Source: an uncultured Muribaculaceae bacterium (GTDB taxonomy: Bacteria; Bacteroidota; Bacteroidia; Bacteroidales; Muribaculaceae). Taken from it: a stretch of DNA of 64,000 bases. The translations under genes were made by a program, and so were the position numbers. Below the pieces are notes generated by a model. It was not told the DNA's origin, searched no databases, and worked only from the letters and a program-made list of their open reading frames with translations. Of this stretch, positions 8,754 through 16,832 are shown one piece after another. How positions within the stretch are numbered: the first letter of the stretch is position 1; every line of letters begins with the position of its first letter. The stretch is taken from assembly GCA_910585275.1 (NCBI GenBank), contig CAJUCW010000009.1, positions 57,983 through 121,982 of the forward strand, read 5' to 3'.

Positions 8754-9779
8754 ATGAGGGGTAGATTATTATTATTATTATTATTATTAGCTTTAATATC
8801 ACTTTTAGGTCAAAATAAGTGTTTCGCAAATAATAAAATTATATTAGCTTATGTAGTACAAAATCAAAGGCATATTCCTAATCCACTTTTAATGACACAT
8901 ATAATTTATGCTTTTGGTGAATTTAACAATGACAATGATGGTATCATAATCCCGGATACTATAAAACTTGAAGCCATTTCAAAATTAAAAAGGATTAATC
9001 CCAAATTATCTGTCATTTTAGGAATTGGAGGGAAAAAGAGAGAGGGGTTTAGTGAAATGGCATCAGATAAATATAATAGAACTAAATTTATAAAATCAAT
9101 AGATTTTATTTTGAATAAATATCAACTTGACGGAGTTGATTTAGATTGGGAATTTCCTACAACCGAAAAGGGAGGACACACGGCAAGAAAAGACGATGAC
9201 ATAAATTATGGATTATTAGTTAAAGAATTAAGGGAATATTTAGGTGAAAATAAATGGATTTCTTTTTATTCAAATAACTCGGCAGCCTGGATTGATTTTA
9301 AAAGAATGCTTCCTTATGTTGATTATGTAAATGTATCTGGCTATAATTTAAATGTTCCTTTTAAGGATAAAATTCTACACCATAGTCATCTTTATCCTAG
9401 CGAGACATGTGGACTTTGGAGTGTTTCTAATAGTATAAAAAGACATATTGAGAAAGGTGTCCCACCTCATAAAATTTTATTAGGACTGCCTTTTTTTGGT
9501 AGAAGCAAATATCCTTTCCCAACTTATGTAGAATGTAATAAGTTTAATCATTTTTTTCATGAAAATGAAATAAAATGGGATGATAAGGCAAAGGCTCCAT
9601 ATTTTGCGGATAAGGAAGGTAATTTGGTTATGGGATTCGATAATGAGGAATCGATCTCGGAGAAAATCAAATTTTTAAAGCGAATGGGATTGTCCGGTAT
9701 ATTCTATTGGAATTATGATGGAGATTATAATAATAATAAATTATCTGAATTCATAATTAAAAGTATGTATTCAGAATAA
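8754..9779 (+). CDS. Secreted glycoside hydrolase family 18 protein
   Basis: A 341-residue protein with a signal peptide (residues 1 to about 25) and a GH18 TIM barrel. The catalytic signature DGVDLDWE is intact at 126-133, with acid/base Glu133, and the barrel strands VILGIGG and ILLGLPFFGR are visible. GH18 enzymes cleave beta-1,4 N-acetylglucosamine linkages by substrate-assisted catalysis. A chitinase-like enzyme inside a polysaccharide operon probably trims or releases the locus's own polymer or cuts peptidoglycan-like linkages (inference). Eight consecutive TTA codons (8766-8789) form the hydrophobic core of the signal peptide, a trinucleotide repeat that could vary in copy number without a frameshift. 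Confidence 0.9.
   Translation: MRGRLLLLLLLLALISLLGQNKCFANNKIILAYVVQNQRHIPNPLLMTHIIYAFGEFNNDNDGIIIPDTIKLEAISKLKRINPKLSVILGIGGKKREGFSEMASDKYNRTKFIKSIDFILNKYQLDGVDLDWEFPTTEKGGHTARKDDDINYGLLVKELREYLGENKWISFYSNNSAAWIDFKRMLPYVDYVNVSGYNLNVPFKDKILHHSHLYPSETCGLWSVSNSIKRHIEKGVPPHKILLGLPFFGRSKYPFPTYVECNKFNHFFHENEIKWDDKAKAPYFADKEGNLVMGFDNEESISEKIKFLKRMGLSGIFYWNYDGDYNNNKLSEFIIKSMYSE
8766..8789 (+). repeat. (TTA)8 microsatellite in a signal-peptide coding region
   Basis: Eight perfect TTA units encode Leu5-Leu12 of the GH18 signal peptide. Slippage would change the hydrophobic core in one-residue steps and could tune secretion. Confidence 0.9.
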
Positions 9780-9789
9780 ATATAGTAAC

Positions 9790-10974
9790 GTGGCATATAA
9801 AATATTCAATCTATCTAATCTCATATATTTTCTGCTCTCATCCTATTTTTGGATGGCATTCCTAGTGCCATTTAATATAATTGTTGTTTTATTTGTTATT
9901 ATTATTTTTCTTTCGGCCATAGTATCGTTTAAGCGTTTAAAGATTACAGATAAAACTTTAAAGCTGTTTATGTTATTATTGATAATGTGTATATGGGGGA
10001 TATTTACTGTAGGATTTTCATACGGATTGTTAACATTCTTTACTTATTTTCCTGCAATAATTTTGTATTCTATACCACTAAATAAGCAGATAAGAACCTT
10101 AAACTTTGTCACAAAGTGGTTTAGCATTCTAATGATTGGCTCTATTTCAATTTTCATTATTACAAGAGTTGTTCATTTTGGACCGCCTATGGGTGTTCTT
10201 CAGTTAAGTAGTCAGAATTATGATCCGTTTAATAATTATATACTATTTATTGAAAGTACAAGTATTTTTAATCTTATATTCTATCGATTTAATGGTCCTT
10301 TCCTTGAACCTGGTCATTTATCTTTAATTTGTTCATTGCTTTTATTTGCTAATCAATATAGATTTAAAGAAAATCGCTATTTATGGGTTTTATTGGTTTG
10401 TGTATTGCTTTCATTCTCATTGGCAGGATACTTGATATCTGCATTAGGTTATATTCTGTTAAAAATCAGAAGTATTAAACTATTTCTTTATAGTGGTATT
10501 ATTTTTGGAAGTATGTTTATCTTTGTATCTTATGTATGGAATGAAGGAAATAATCCTATAAATACATTAATCTTTTCAAGAATGGAGGTTGATGAGGAGA
10601 AGGGGATTGCAGGTAATAATCGTACTACAGAACAAACGGATGATTTTTTTTCTAAAAATTTTAATAATGGAAAGTTGTGGATTGGTTTGGGAACTAATGA
10701 GAAAGATGATACGTTTATTCGAGGTTCTGGTTATAAAATTTATTTTATAAGGTATGGAATTATTTCTTTTATTTTTGTTTTGTTTTTTTATTATAATCTT
10801 ATACCACAGAGATGTAATCATAGGTATGCAATTATATTTTTGCTTTTGATAGTATTAATTTTTATACAAAGAGCTTACCCCGGATGGTATTCTTGGTTAT
10901 TTTGTTTTACACTTGGTTGTGGAAGTACGAGAATTATAAAAGTTAAACATAGGTTAAGATTAAATGTAGATTAA
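9790..10974 (+). CDS. O-antigen/capsule polymerase, Wzy-like
   Basis: A 394-residue integral membrane protein with about ten hydrophobic segments and a large loop before the last ones. RFNGPFLEPGHLS near residue 177 resembles the conserved arginine/glycine-rich block of Wzy/RfaL-type proteins. It would join repeat units on the outer face of the inner membrane. The start is GTG at 9790, ten bases after the GH18 stop. Wzy proteins diverge fast, so assignment rests on topology, this motif and its place between flippase and glycosyltransferases. Confidence 0.75.
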   Translation: MAYKIFNLSNLIYFLLSSYFWMAFLVPFNIIVVLFVIIIFLSAIVSFKRLKITDKTLKLFMLLLIMCIWGIFTVGFSYGLLTFFTYFPAIILYSIPLNKQIRTLNFVTKWFSILMIGSISIFIITRVVHFGPPMGVLQLSSQNYDPFNNYILFIESTSIFNLIFYRFNGPFLEPGHLSLICSLLLFANQYRFKENRYLWVLLVCVLLSFSLAGYLISALGYILLKIRSIKLFLYSGIIFGSMFIFVSYVWNEGNNPINTLIFSRMEVDEEKGIAGNNRTTEQTDDFFSKNFNNGKLWIGLGTNEKDDTFIRGSGYKIYFIRYGIISFIFVLFFYYNLIPQRCNHRYAIIFLLLIVLIFIQRAYPGWYSWLFCFTLGCGSTRIIKVKHRLRLNVD

Positions 10975-10991
10975 TCTTTAAATATTGCAGG

Positions 10992-12161
10992 ATGAGAATT
11001 TTATATGTTTTACATGAGACATCGATGTTTTCTGGTTCAAGCAAATCCTTTATTAATATGCTTAGTTGTATAATAGATAATGGTGTCGAACCGATACTTG
11101 TGTTTCCTAATACTCTTGGATTGGCCAATTATTATAGAAATAAGGGGATGAGAATTTTCGTCATTCCATATACCTATAATATCCGTCCAAATTGCGATAA
11201 TTTTAAGGATAGATTACTTTTTACTTATAGATATCTTAAAAGGAAAACAATTAACAAGATTGCAAGTAATAAGTTGACTCGTATAGCAAAAGAATTAGAT
11301 GTTGACATTATACATAGTAATACTTCTGCTATAGATATCGGGTTTAATGTTGCTAAGAAATTGGATATAAAACATATAACACATATTAGAGAGTATGGTG
11401 AGTTGGATCATTGGATGCATATATATGGAATGAAAAGGCGATTCGAATATAAGTGGTCTTATGCGATTGCTATTACTAAAGGAATTTTAGAGTATCGATG
11501 TCCCTTTGGAGATGTCAATAGATTCAAGGTAATTTATAATCCCATAGTATCTAAAAACGAAATTAGATATTCAAAGACTAAAAAAGATTATTTTTTATAT
11601 GTCGGACGAATCGATGAAACAAAGGGAATTGTTGATTTGATAGAAACTTATATAGATTATGTAAAAAAGAATAAGGATATCATCCCTCTTAAGATAGCGG
11701 GTACAATTAACGGAAATTGTGAAAAATTGTACTCGAGATTAACCAAAATTATAAAAGACTCCGATGCGGAACCCTTTATAGAGTGGCTTGGAGAACGGAA
11801 TGATGTGGCAGATTTGATGTATTATGCCCGTGCTACAATTGTTCCTTCTTTTTTTGAGGGGTTTGGTAGGGTGCTCGCAGAGGCCATGGCTAATGGATGT
11901 CTTACAATTGGAAGAGACACAGGTGGGACATCTGAACAATTCGATAATGGTGTCAGGATGATCGGGAAAGAAATAGGATTGAGATTTAGGAACAGGTCAG
12001 AATTAGTCAGACATCTAATTGATGTGACTCATACTTCTCCCGAGAAGTATGAGAATATGATTATTTCTTCTCAAAGGACGATAGATCTTCTTTATACAAA
12101 AGAATCTTATTCTGAGAAGATAACTCAATTTTATAGAGAAATCATGGAAAGCAGTAAATAG
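10992..12161 (+). CDS. Glycosyltransferase family 4
   Basis: A 389-residue GT-B enzyme. The nucleotide-sugar half contains YVGRIDETKGIVDLI (about residue 200) and the EGFGRVLAEAMANG motif with its two glutamates spaced as in GT4 retaining enzymes. It would add one sugar to the lipid-linked repeat unit on the cytoplasmic side. The donor and linkage cannot be read from sequence. It follows the polymerase gene by 17 bases and is AT-rich like its neighbours. Confidence 0.88.
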   Translation: MRILYVLHETSMFSGSSKSFINMLSCIIDNGVEPILVFPNTLGLANYYRNKGMRIFVIPYTYNIRPNCDNFKDRLLFTYRYLKRKTINKIASNKLTRIAKELDVDIIHSNTSAIDIGFNVAKKLDIKHITHIREYGELDHWMHIYGMKRRFEYKWSYAIAITKGILEYRCPFGDVNRFKVIYNPIVSKNEIRYSKTKKDYFLYVGRIDETKGIVDLIETYIDYVKKNKDIIPLKIAGTINGNCEKLYSRLTKIIKDSDAEPFIEWLGERNDVADLMYYARATIVPSFFEGFGRVLAEAMANGCLTIGRDTGGTSEQFDNGVRMIGKEIGLRFRNRSELVRHLIDVTHTSPEKYENMIISSQRTIDLLYTKESYSEKITQFYREIMESSK

Positions 12162-12169
12162 ATTATCAA

Positions 12170-13024
12170 ATGGATGTTTCAGTCATTATAGTCAATTATA
12201 ATACAAAACAGCTTCTTGCTGATTGTTTGGATTCAGTAAGGGCGAAAACGAAAGATATTGAATATGAGGTAATTGTTGTTGACAATGATTCTCATGATGG
12301 TAGCCAGAAAATGCTCTGGTCGCAATATCCTTGGGTACGATTAATTGAAACAGGGGAGAATCTTGGGTTTGGAAGAGCAAATAATGTGGGGATGGATAAT
12401 GCAAAAGGGAAGTATTTGTTTTTGTTGAATTCAGATACAATTTTAAAAAATAATGCTTTAAAGATATTTTTCGATTATTCCGAAACACATAAGAATGTTG
12501 GTGTTCTGGGTGCGATATTGTTGGGTAAAGACAGAAAACCCTGTCACAGTTATGGCAAATTCATAACCCCATCTTCGGAAATCAAATATGCTCTCTCAAG
12601 GTATCTCCCATTCTTGAAGGATAAAACTTTAATACAACCGGATTTCGTTTCGAGTTCAAAAAGTGTGGATTATATAACAGGTGCCGATATGTGGTTAACT
12701 AGGGAAGTTTATAAGAAAACAGGAGGATTCGATTCTGATTTTTTCATGTACTGCGAGGAGGTGGATTGGCAAAAACGTATGTCTGATATCGGGTTATCAA
12801 GACTTGTTATTCCAGGGCCTGAGATTATTCATCTCGAAGGAGGAAGTGACCCTGCAAAGTCAAATCTTTGGTCGAGAAATAGAATTAAAAATATAAGGAA
12901 GTCTAAAAAAATTTACTACAGAAAACATTTTAGTTCATTTATATTCCCCTTTTTCGTGGCGCTAGAATGGCTAATGTTTTTCCCGATAAGTATTTTCATA
13001 AAGTGTCGTGAAATCGGTAAGTAA
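12170..13024 (+). CDS. Glycosyltransferase family 2, rhamnosyltransferase-like
   Basis: A 284-residue GT-A enzyme. The N-terminal SVIIVNYNT, the metal-binding region LLNSDT, and GFDSDFFMYCEEVDW are those of the WbbL/RfbF group that often transfers rhamnose. Two hydrophobic stretches at the C-terminus probably hold it to the membrane. Rhamnose as donor would agree with the rml genes at 20-24.5 kb, but this is inference. The gene starts 8 bases after the preceding glycosyltransferase. Confidence 0.86.
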   Translation: MDVSVIIVNYNTKQLLADCLDSVRAKTKDIEYEVIVVDNDSHDGSQKMLWSQYPWVRLIETGENLGFGRANNVGMDNAKGKYLFLLNSDTILKNNALKIFFDYSETHKNVGVLGAILLGKDRKPCHSYGKFITPSSEIKYALSRYLPFLKDKTLIQPDFVSSSKSVDYITGADMWLTREVYKKTGGFDSDFFMYCEEVDWQKRMSDIGLSRLVIPGPEIIHLEGGSDPAKSNLWSRNRIKNIRKSKKIYYRKHFSSFIFPFFVALEWLMFFPISIFIKCREIGK

Positions 13025-13043
13025 TAATTTTAACAGATAAATT

Positions 13044-13562
13044 ATGGCAAGGGATAAAATGAACGATGTAGCCAGGGCTGGATACGATTATAGCTTGAAG
13101 CGTTATATAAGATCGTTTTTGTTTTGGTTTACCAACGTAATTCCTTTTTCAAGATTTAAAAGAGCTTCTTTATATAGGTGGTTGGGTGTCGATATTGAGG
13201 AAGGAACCGTAAGCTTGGGAACAATAAGCATGGATACACTCCATCCAGAAAATGTTCATATTGGAAACGGGACAGCCATTGCAAATGGATGTATATTGCT
13301 CACTCATTTTTATGACCCGATGATTTTGGATGAGCATGCATTTGTGAGGGGAGATCTTTATATTGGCAGAAGATGTTATGTGGGTTCGAATGTGGTTTTC
13401 TCTAAACCAGTGCGGATAGGCGATGGAGTTGTAATCGGTGCCGGTTCTGTGGTGACAAAAGATATTCCTCCTTATGAGATATGGGCTGGGGTGCCGGCGA
13501 GATTTATAAAGAAACGCATTAAAACTGATTCCGATATTCCTTCAGAATTTAAGCCAAGATAA
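13044..13562 (+). CDS. Hexapeptide-repeat acyltransferase
   Basis: A 172-residue left-handed beta-helix protein. Hexapeptide repeats run from about residue 70 (VHIGNGTAIANGCIL) to GDGVVIGAGSVVTKDI, followed by the usual cap EIWAGVPARFIKKR. It would transfer an acetyl or similar group from acyl-CoA to a sugar hydroxyl of the repeat unit. The N-terminal 40 residues are basic and partly hydrophobic, suggesting membrane association. A fragment of a related gene survives at 15.8-15.9 kb. Confidence 0.87.
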   Translation: MARDKMNDVARAGYDYSLKRYIRSFLFWFTNVIPFSRFKRASLYRWLGVDIEEGTVSLGTISMDTLHPENVHIGNGTAIANGCILLTHFYDPMILDEHAFVRGDLYIGRRCYVGSNVVFSKPVRIGDGVVIGAGSVVTKDIPPYEIWAGVPARFIKKRIKTDSDIPSEFKPR

Positions 13563-13584
13563 TAATTACTACTGTCAGGGATTT

Positions 13585-14712
13585 ATGATGAAAAAGATTT
13601 ATTTAGTTGATTATTTAGGAGTGCATTGTGGTATGCATTACTACGTAGAAGCTTTTAAACAGATTTTGGTGAAAAATCTCGATATAGAAGTAAACGTGCT
13701 CTCCAATTATACTGATAATATTGGTGGAAAATCCTTCTTCCGTAATCAATATAAAGGCAATATTATATCGAAAGGCTATTCATTGCTTTGTAATATTCTT
13801 AAGCTTAAGAGGTTTGTTGCTAAGCACCGTGAATCTATATTTATCTATTTAACTTATGGAAATCGTATAGATATTCCTTTTATCAAGATTGTATCAAAGA
13901 CTCCAAATCATATAATTGATATTCATGAAGCAATTGCTCAGAACGTGGATAATAATGAATCGTTAAGTCGATTATTTCAGAATATCTATTCAAAGAAAAT
14001 TAAGAATGTCATTTCCCATTCCTCTCGTACTGATAGTTTTTTGAAAGGATATGGTTACGTAGGAAAAGTGTTCTCTGTGCCTCATTTCAAATATATTTTT
14101 CCAAAGGATTTCAAAAAGGAGGCTATTAGTCAAGAGATTATAAATGCTGTAGATGAAGAGAGAATCAACTTTCTATTTTTTGGAAATTTGAATATCAATA
14201 AAGGAGTTGACATACTAATTGATGCGGTCAATAAATTGTCAGAAGACGATGCCTGTAAAATAAATGTTATCATTGCGGGTAAGGATTTTGATGGAGCTGT
14301 TGACAAGATTAAACCTAAAGATAATCTGTCTATGCATATATTTAAACGTCATATTACTGATGATGAACTGAGATTCCTATATCAGAATGTGGATTTCATT
14401 ATGTTACCCTACAGAAAAACTTCTCAAAGTGGTATTCTTGAAATGGCGTTTTATTTTAAAAAACCTATAATAGCTTCTGACATACCATATTTTAGGAATA
14501 TGCTTTCAAAGTTTCCGTCTTTTGGGTTAATTGCTGGTAATACTTCGAGGTCTTTTTCAGATACTATTGAAAAAGTTGTTTCCTCTGGACACAATAATTC
14601 ATATTTCATACAGCAGGATTTGGACCGATATAATAATCGGATAGAAATAAATAAATTTATACATGATTTTTCTGACTGGATTAATAAAACATTGATAATA
14701 AATAGGATATGA
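13585..14712 (+). CDS. Glycosyltransferase, GT-B fold (GT4-like)
   Basis: A 375-residue protein. The C-terminal half looks like GT4: FLFFGNLNINKGVDILIDA, a VIIAGKD strand, then MLPYRKTSQSGILEMAFYF with the second conserved glutamate. The N-terminal half is divergent. It would act on the same lipid-linked intermediate as its neighbours. Its stop overlaps the next glycosyltransferase start by four bases (ATGA), suggesting translational coupling. Two adjacent ATG codons (13585, 13588) are possible starts. Confidence 0.8.
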   Translation: MMKKIYLVDYLGVHCGMHYYVEAFKQILVKNLDIEVNVLSNYTDNIGGKSFFRNQYKGNIISKGYSLLCNILKLKRFVAKHRESIFIYLTYGNRIDIPFIKIVSKTPNHIIDIHEAIAQNVDNNESLSRLFQNIYSKKIKNVISHSSRTDSFLKGYGYVGKVFSVPHFKYIFPKDFKKEAISQEIINAVDEERINFLFFGNLNINKGVDILIDAVNKLSEDDACKINVIIAGKDFDGAVDKIKPKDNLSMHIFKRHITDDELRFLYQNVDFIMLPYRKTSQSGILEMAFYFKKPIIASDIPYFRNMLSKFPSFGLIAGNTSRSFSDTIEKVVSSGHNNSYFIQQDLDRYNNRIEINKFIHDFSDWINKTLIINRI

Positions 14713-15779
14713 ATCAGCTAAATTTTTTGGTAGAGTGGAACGTAAAAAAGGAACGTTCGTGGTCAGGCACGAATTATAGCCTTTATAAAGCTTTAGAACA
14801 ATTCTACCAGGTTAAAGATTGTCCCCTTAGTCCTATTCCCTTGTCAAGGAGAATAGTAAGAAGGTTTGTTCCCAGGTTATGGGATTTTGGAATGAGTGAT
14901 ATTATACGAAATAGGCGAAATAATGAGAATATAGGGGGAAAGGTTTTGCAATTTTCAGAAATTCTTGATGACTGTGATACAAGATGCACATATATATATC
15001 AAGATTTATGTATAGATTATCTTTGCTATCTATATGATAATGATTTGAAAACTCTTAATTACTCTGGATATGGAAGATACTCTAAAAATAATATACTAAA
15101 CAGAAACATAATGCAGTTGGAGTATTTCCGACATGCATCTGGTATCCTTATGATGGGGAAATGGATGGCAGATTATTTGAAGAATACTTATACAGAGTTC
15201 CGTTCGAAAGTATATCATGTTGGAGGAGGAATAAACCTTGATTATAAAAGAATTGAACCGAATCCTAAGAAGGCAAATAATAGAATCCTTTTTGTTGGAA
15301 GGGATTTTAAAAGAAAGGGAGGATATGATGTTGTAAAGGCTTTTGAAATTATGAGAAAAAAGTACCAAAATCTGGAACTTCATGTGGCAGGTCCAGGCAT
15401 TAATCCTATAAAAGATGTGGTGCCGGGGTATTATTTCTATGGAGATGCCTCGAAAGATACTTTACAGTATTTAATGAATAATTGTGATGTTTTCTGTATG
15501 CCTTCATATTTTGAAGCGTATGGTCTTGTATTTATAGAAGCTCTTGTATTTGGATTGCCATGTGTAGGACGTAATAGATGTGAGATGCCTTATTTTATAG
15601 AACCTGGAAAGACGGGAGAACTTGTTGATGGAGAAAGTGCAGAGGAATTGGCTCAAAAATTGGAGATGGTATTGAATGATACCAATTACAAAAGAAATAT
15701 TGAAGATAGGAGGGATTATTATTTAAGGAAATATTCCTGGGATAGTGTTGCAAAAAGGATTGCAGAGATTATCGGTTGA
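14709..15779 (+). CDS. Glycosyltransferase family 4
   Basis: A 356-residue GT-B enzyme with LFVGRDFKRKGGYDVVKAF (about residue 195) and the nucleotide-sugar motif SYFEAYGLVFIEALVFGLP. It is the last intact gene of the tightly packed run that starts with the flippase. Immediately after its stop lies the tail of a broken acyltransferase gene, so this gene probably arrived by, or survived, a recombination event. Donor sugar unknown. Confidence 0.87.
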   Translation: MNQLNFLVEWNVKKERSWSGTNYSLYKALEQFYQVKDCPLSPIPLSRRIVRRFVPRLWDFGMSDIIRNRRNNENIGGKVLQFSEILDDCDTRCTYIYQDLCIDYLCYLYDNDLKTLNYSGYGRYSKNNILNRNIMQLEYFRHASGILMMGKWMADYLKNTYTEFRSKVYHVGGGINLDYKRIEPNPKKANNRILFVGRDFKRKGGYDVVKAFEIMRKKYQNLELHVAGPGINPIKDVVPGYYFYGDASKDTLQYLMNNCDVFCMPSYFEAYGLVFIEALVFGLPCVGRNRCEMPYFIEPGKTGELVDGESAEELAQKLEMVLNDTNYKRNIEDRRDYYLRKYSWDSVAKRIAEIIG

Positions 15780-15790
15780 TTGCGAATGCC

Positions 15791-15904
15791 GTCAATATCG
15801 GAGACGGAGGTGTGAGAGTAGCAGGGAGCATTGTGAACCGCGACATCCCGGCAGGTGAAATCTGGGCCGGGAATCCGGCTCGGTTTATTAAGAAAGTGGA
15901 ATAA
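15791..15904 (+). pseudogene. Remnant of a hexapeptide acyltransferase gene (3' end)
   Basis: Bases 15791-15904 translate to a typical acyltransferase end: NIGDGGVRVAGSIVNRDI, then EIWAGNPARFIKKVE and a stop. There is no start codon or upstream body. The frame runs back into the 3' end of the preceding glycosyltransferase in another phase. The tail resembles, but is not identical to, the intact acyltransferase at 13 kb, so it is more likely what remains of a replaced gene than a copy of that one. Confidence 0.85.
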
Positions 15905-15927
15905 ATCGAAAAACATCGATACTTCTG

Positions 15928-15959
15928 TTTGTGTTTTAATAAAAATGTTATTACCTTTG
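15928..15959 (+). promoter_or_regulatory. Bacteroidetes-type promoter for the GNAT operon
   Basis: TTTG (15928-15931) and TACCTTTG (15952-15959) are 20 bases apart, matching the -33/-7 pattern of the primary Bacteroidetes sigma factor. The small ORF start follows 24 bases later. Confidence 0.65.
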
Positions 15960-15983
15960 TAAAGGATTAAAAATATTGGAAAT

Positions 15984-16169
15984 ATGGCACAAGCAAATCA
16001 GACCATTCGGATGTCGAGAGAGGAGGTGGCTCATTTCCATAAAGAAATGGAGCGAAGGATGCGAGGCGATTTCACTATCGCAGAGAATGAACGTATGATT
16101 GCGAGAAGGCATGTATATAATGCAATAATGAGTAGAAATAGTGGACGCAACCCGCTTTTCACCGAATGA
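15984..16169 (+). CDS. Small protein upstream of a GNAT gene, possible antitoxin
   Basis: A 61-residue, charged, mostly helical protein (MAQANQTIRMSREEVAHFHK onward) with no family I recognise. It has its own promoter and overlaps the start of the GNAT acetyltransferase gene by 29 bases. A small gene overlapping a GNAT gene of this kind is the layout of acetyltransferase toxin-antitoxin modules. The usual ribbon-helix-helix (DUF1778) sequence is not evident, so the antitoxin role is inference. Confidence 0.6.
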   Translation: MAQANQTIRMSREEVAHFHKEMERRMRGDFTIAENERMIARRHVYNAIMSRNSGRNPLFTE

Positions 16170-16704
16170 CATAGATTTCTCCCCTTTAACGGAATGCGAT
16201 TATAAGGCTATTCCGTTTTTCTCTTGTGGCGAGGAAAAACTTGATAAGTTCTTCCTTACCGAAATGCCTCTTTGTGCTAAATATCACTATTTATCACCTT
16301 ATAAATGCACACTGATTCAAACGGGAGAGATTGTCGCATTGTTTACCCTTGCTAATGATGTGGTGCTCCTTGAATATGAAGATATAATCGATTTATTGAA
16401 TTATAAACATGAGTATTCTGGCATATTCCCACGCCAGACGTCCTATCCGGCTGTAAATATAGGACATCTTGCTGTGAGAAACGATTTGCAGTCAAAAGGG
16501 ATTGGATCCATGATTGTAAATTTTATAGCGGCGACATTCTCCAACCAAAGAGTTTCAGGATGTCAGTTTATCACGGTGGATGCCTTGAATAATCAGCGCA
16601 CTCTTGATTTCTATCAACTTAAACTTGGCTTTGAATTCCTTACATTTAGTGACGTGGGCAAGGAGAGCCGAAGAATGTATCTTGACATTTTTACTCAATT
16701 GTAA
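16141..16704 (+). CDS. GNAT-family N-acetyltransferase (toxin-like)
   Basis: A 187-residue GNAT protein. The N-terminal FFSCGEEKLDKFF matches the opening of TacT/AtaT-like acetyltransferases. The acetyl-CoA site is in IGHLAVRNDLQSKGIGSMI (the Q/R-x-x-G-x-G/A loop), followed by ALNNQRTLDFYQLKLGF. The start is GTG at 16141, inside the upstream small gene; no ATG lies near enough to keep the N-terminal block. Such enzymes acetylate charged tRNAs, or sometimes metabolites or proteins. The toxin role is inferred from the N-terminal motif and gene overlap. Confidence 0.8.
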   Translation: MDATRFSPNDIDFSPLTECDYKAIPFFSCGEEKLDKFFLTEMPLCAKYHYLSPYKCTLIQTGEIVALFTLANDVVLLEYEDIIDLLNYKHEYSGIFPRQTSYPAVNIGHLAVRNDLQSKGIGSMIVNFIAATFSNQRVSGCQFITVDALNNQRTLDFYQLKLGFEFLTFSDVGKESRRMYLDIFTQL

Positions 16705-16822
16705 GAAGTAGCATTGAGTTGATGATGCTTATATCATAGTCATCCGGATACATACGATTATACAAATCGATTTTTGAAATATCCATCAAGGCTCTGCCGG
16801 TTGCGGCAGGGTCTTTATTCAT
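16691..16822 (-). CDS. Possible 43-residue ORF opposite the GNAT 3' end
   Basis: Minus-strand ATG at 16822 to TAA at 16691 encodes MNKDPAATGRALMDISKIDL and 23 further residues, including DLYNRMYPDDYDIS. It fills the 128-base gap before the next gene and overlaps the GNAT end by 14 bases. The residue mix looks protein-like, but there is no family match and no clear promoter. A 6-bp hairpin (CTGCCG/CGGCAG, 16793-16808) lies within it and may simply be a weak terminator for GNAT. Confidence 0.25.
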   Translation of the reverse strand: MNKDPAATGRALMDISKIDLYNRMYPDDYDISIINSMLLLTIE

Positions 16823-16832
16823 ATATCCCTTT

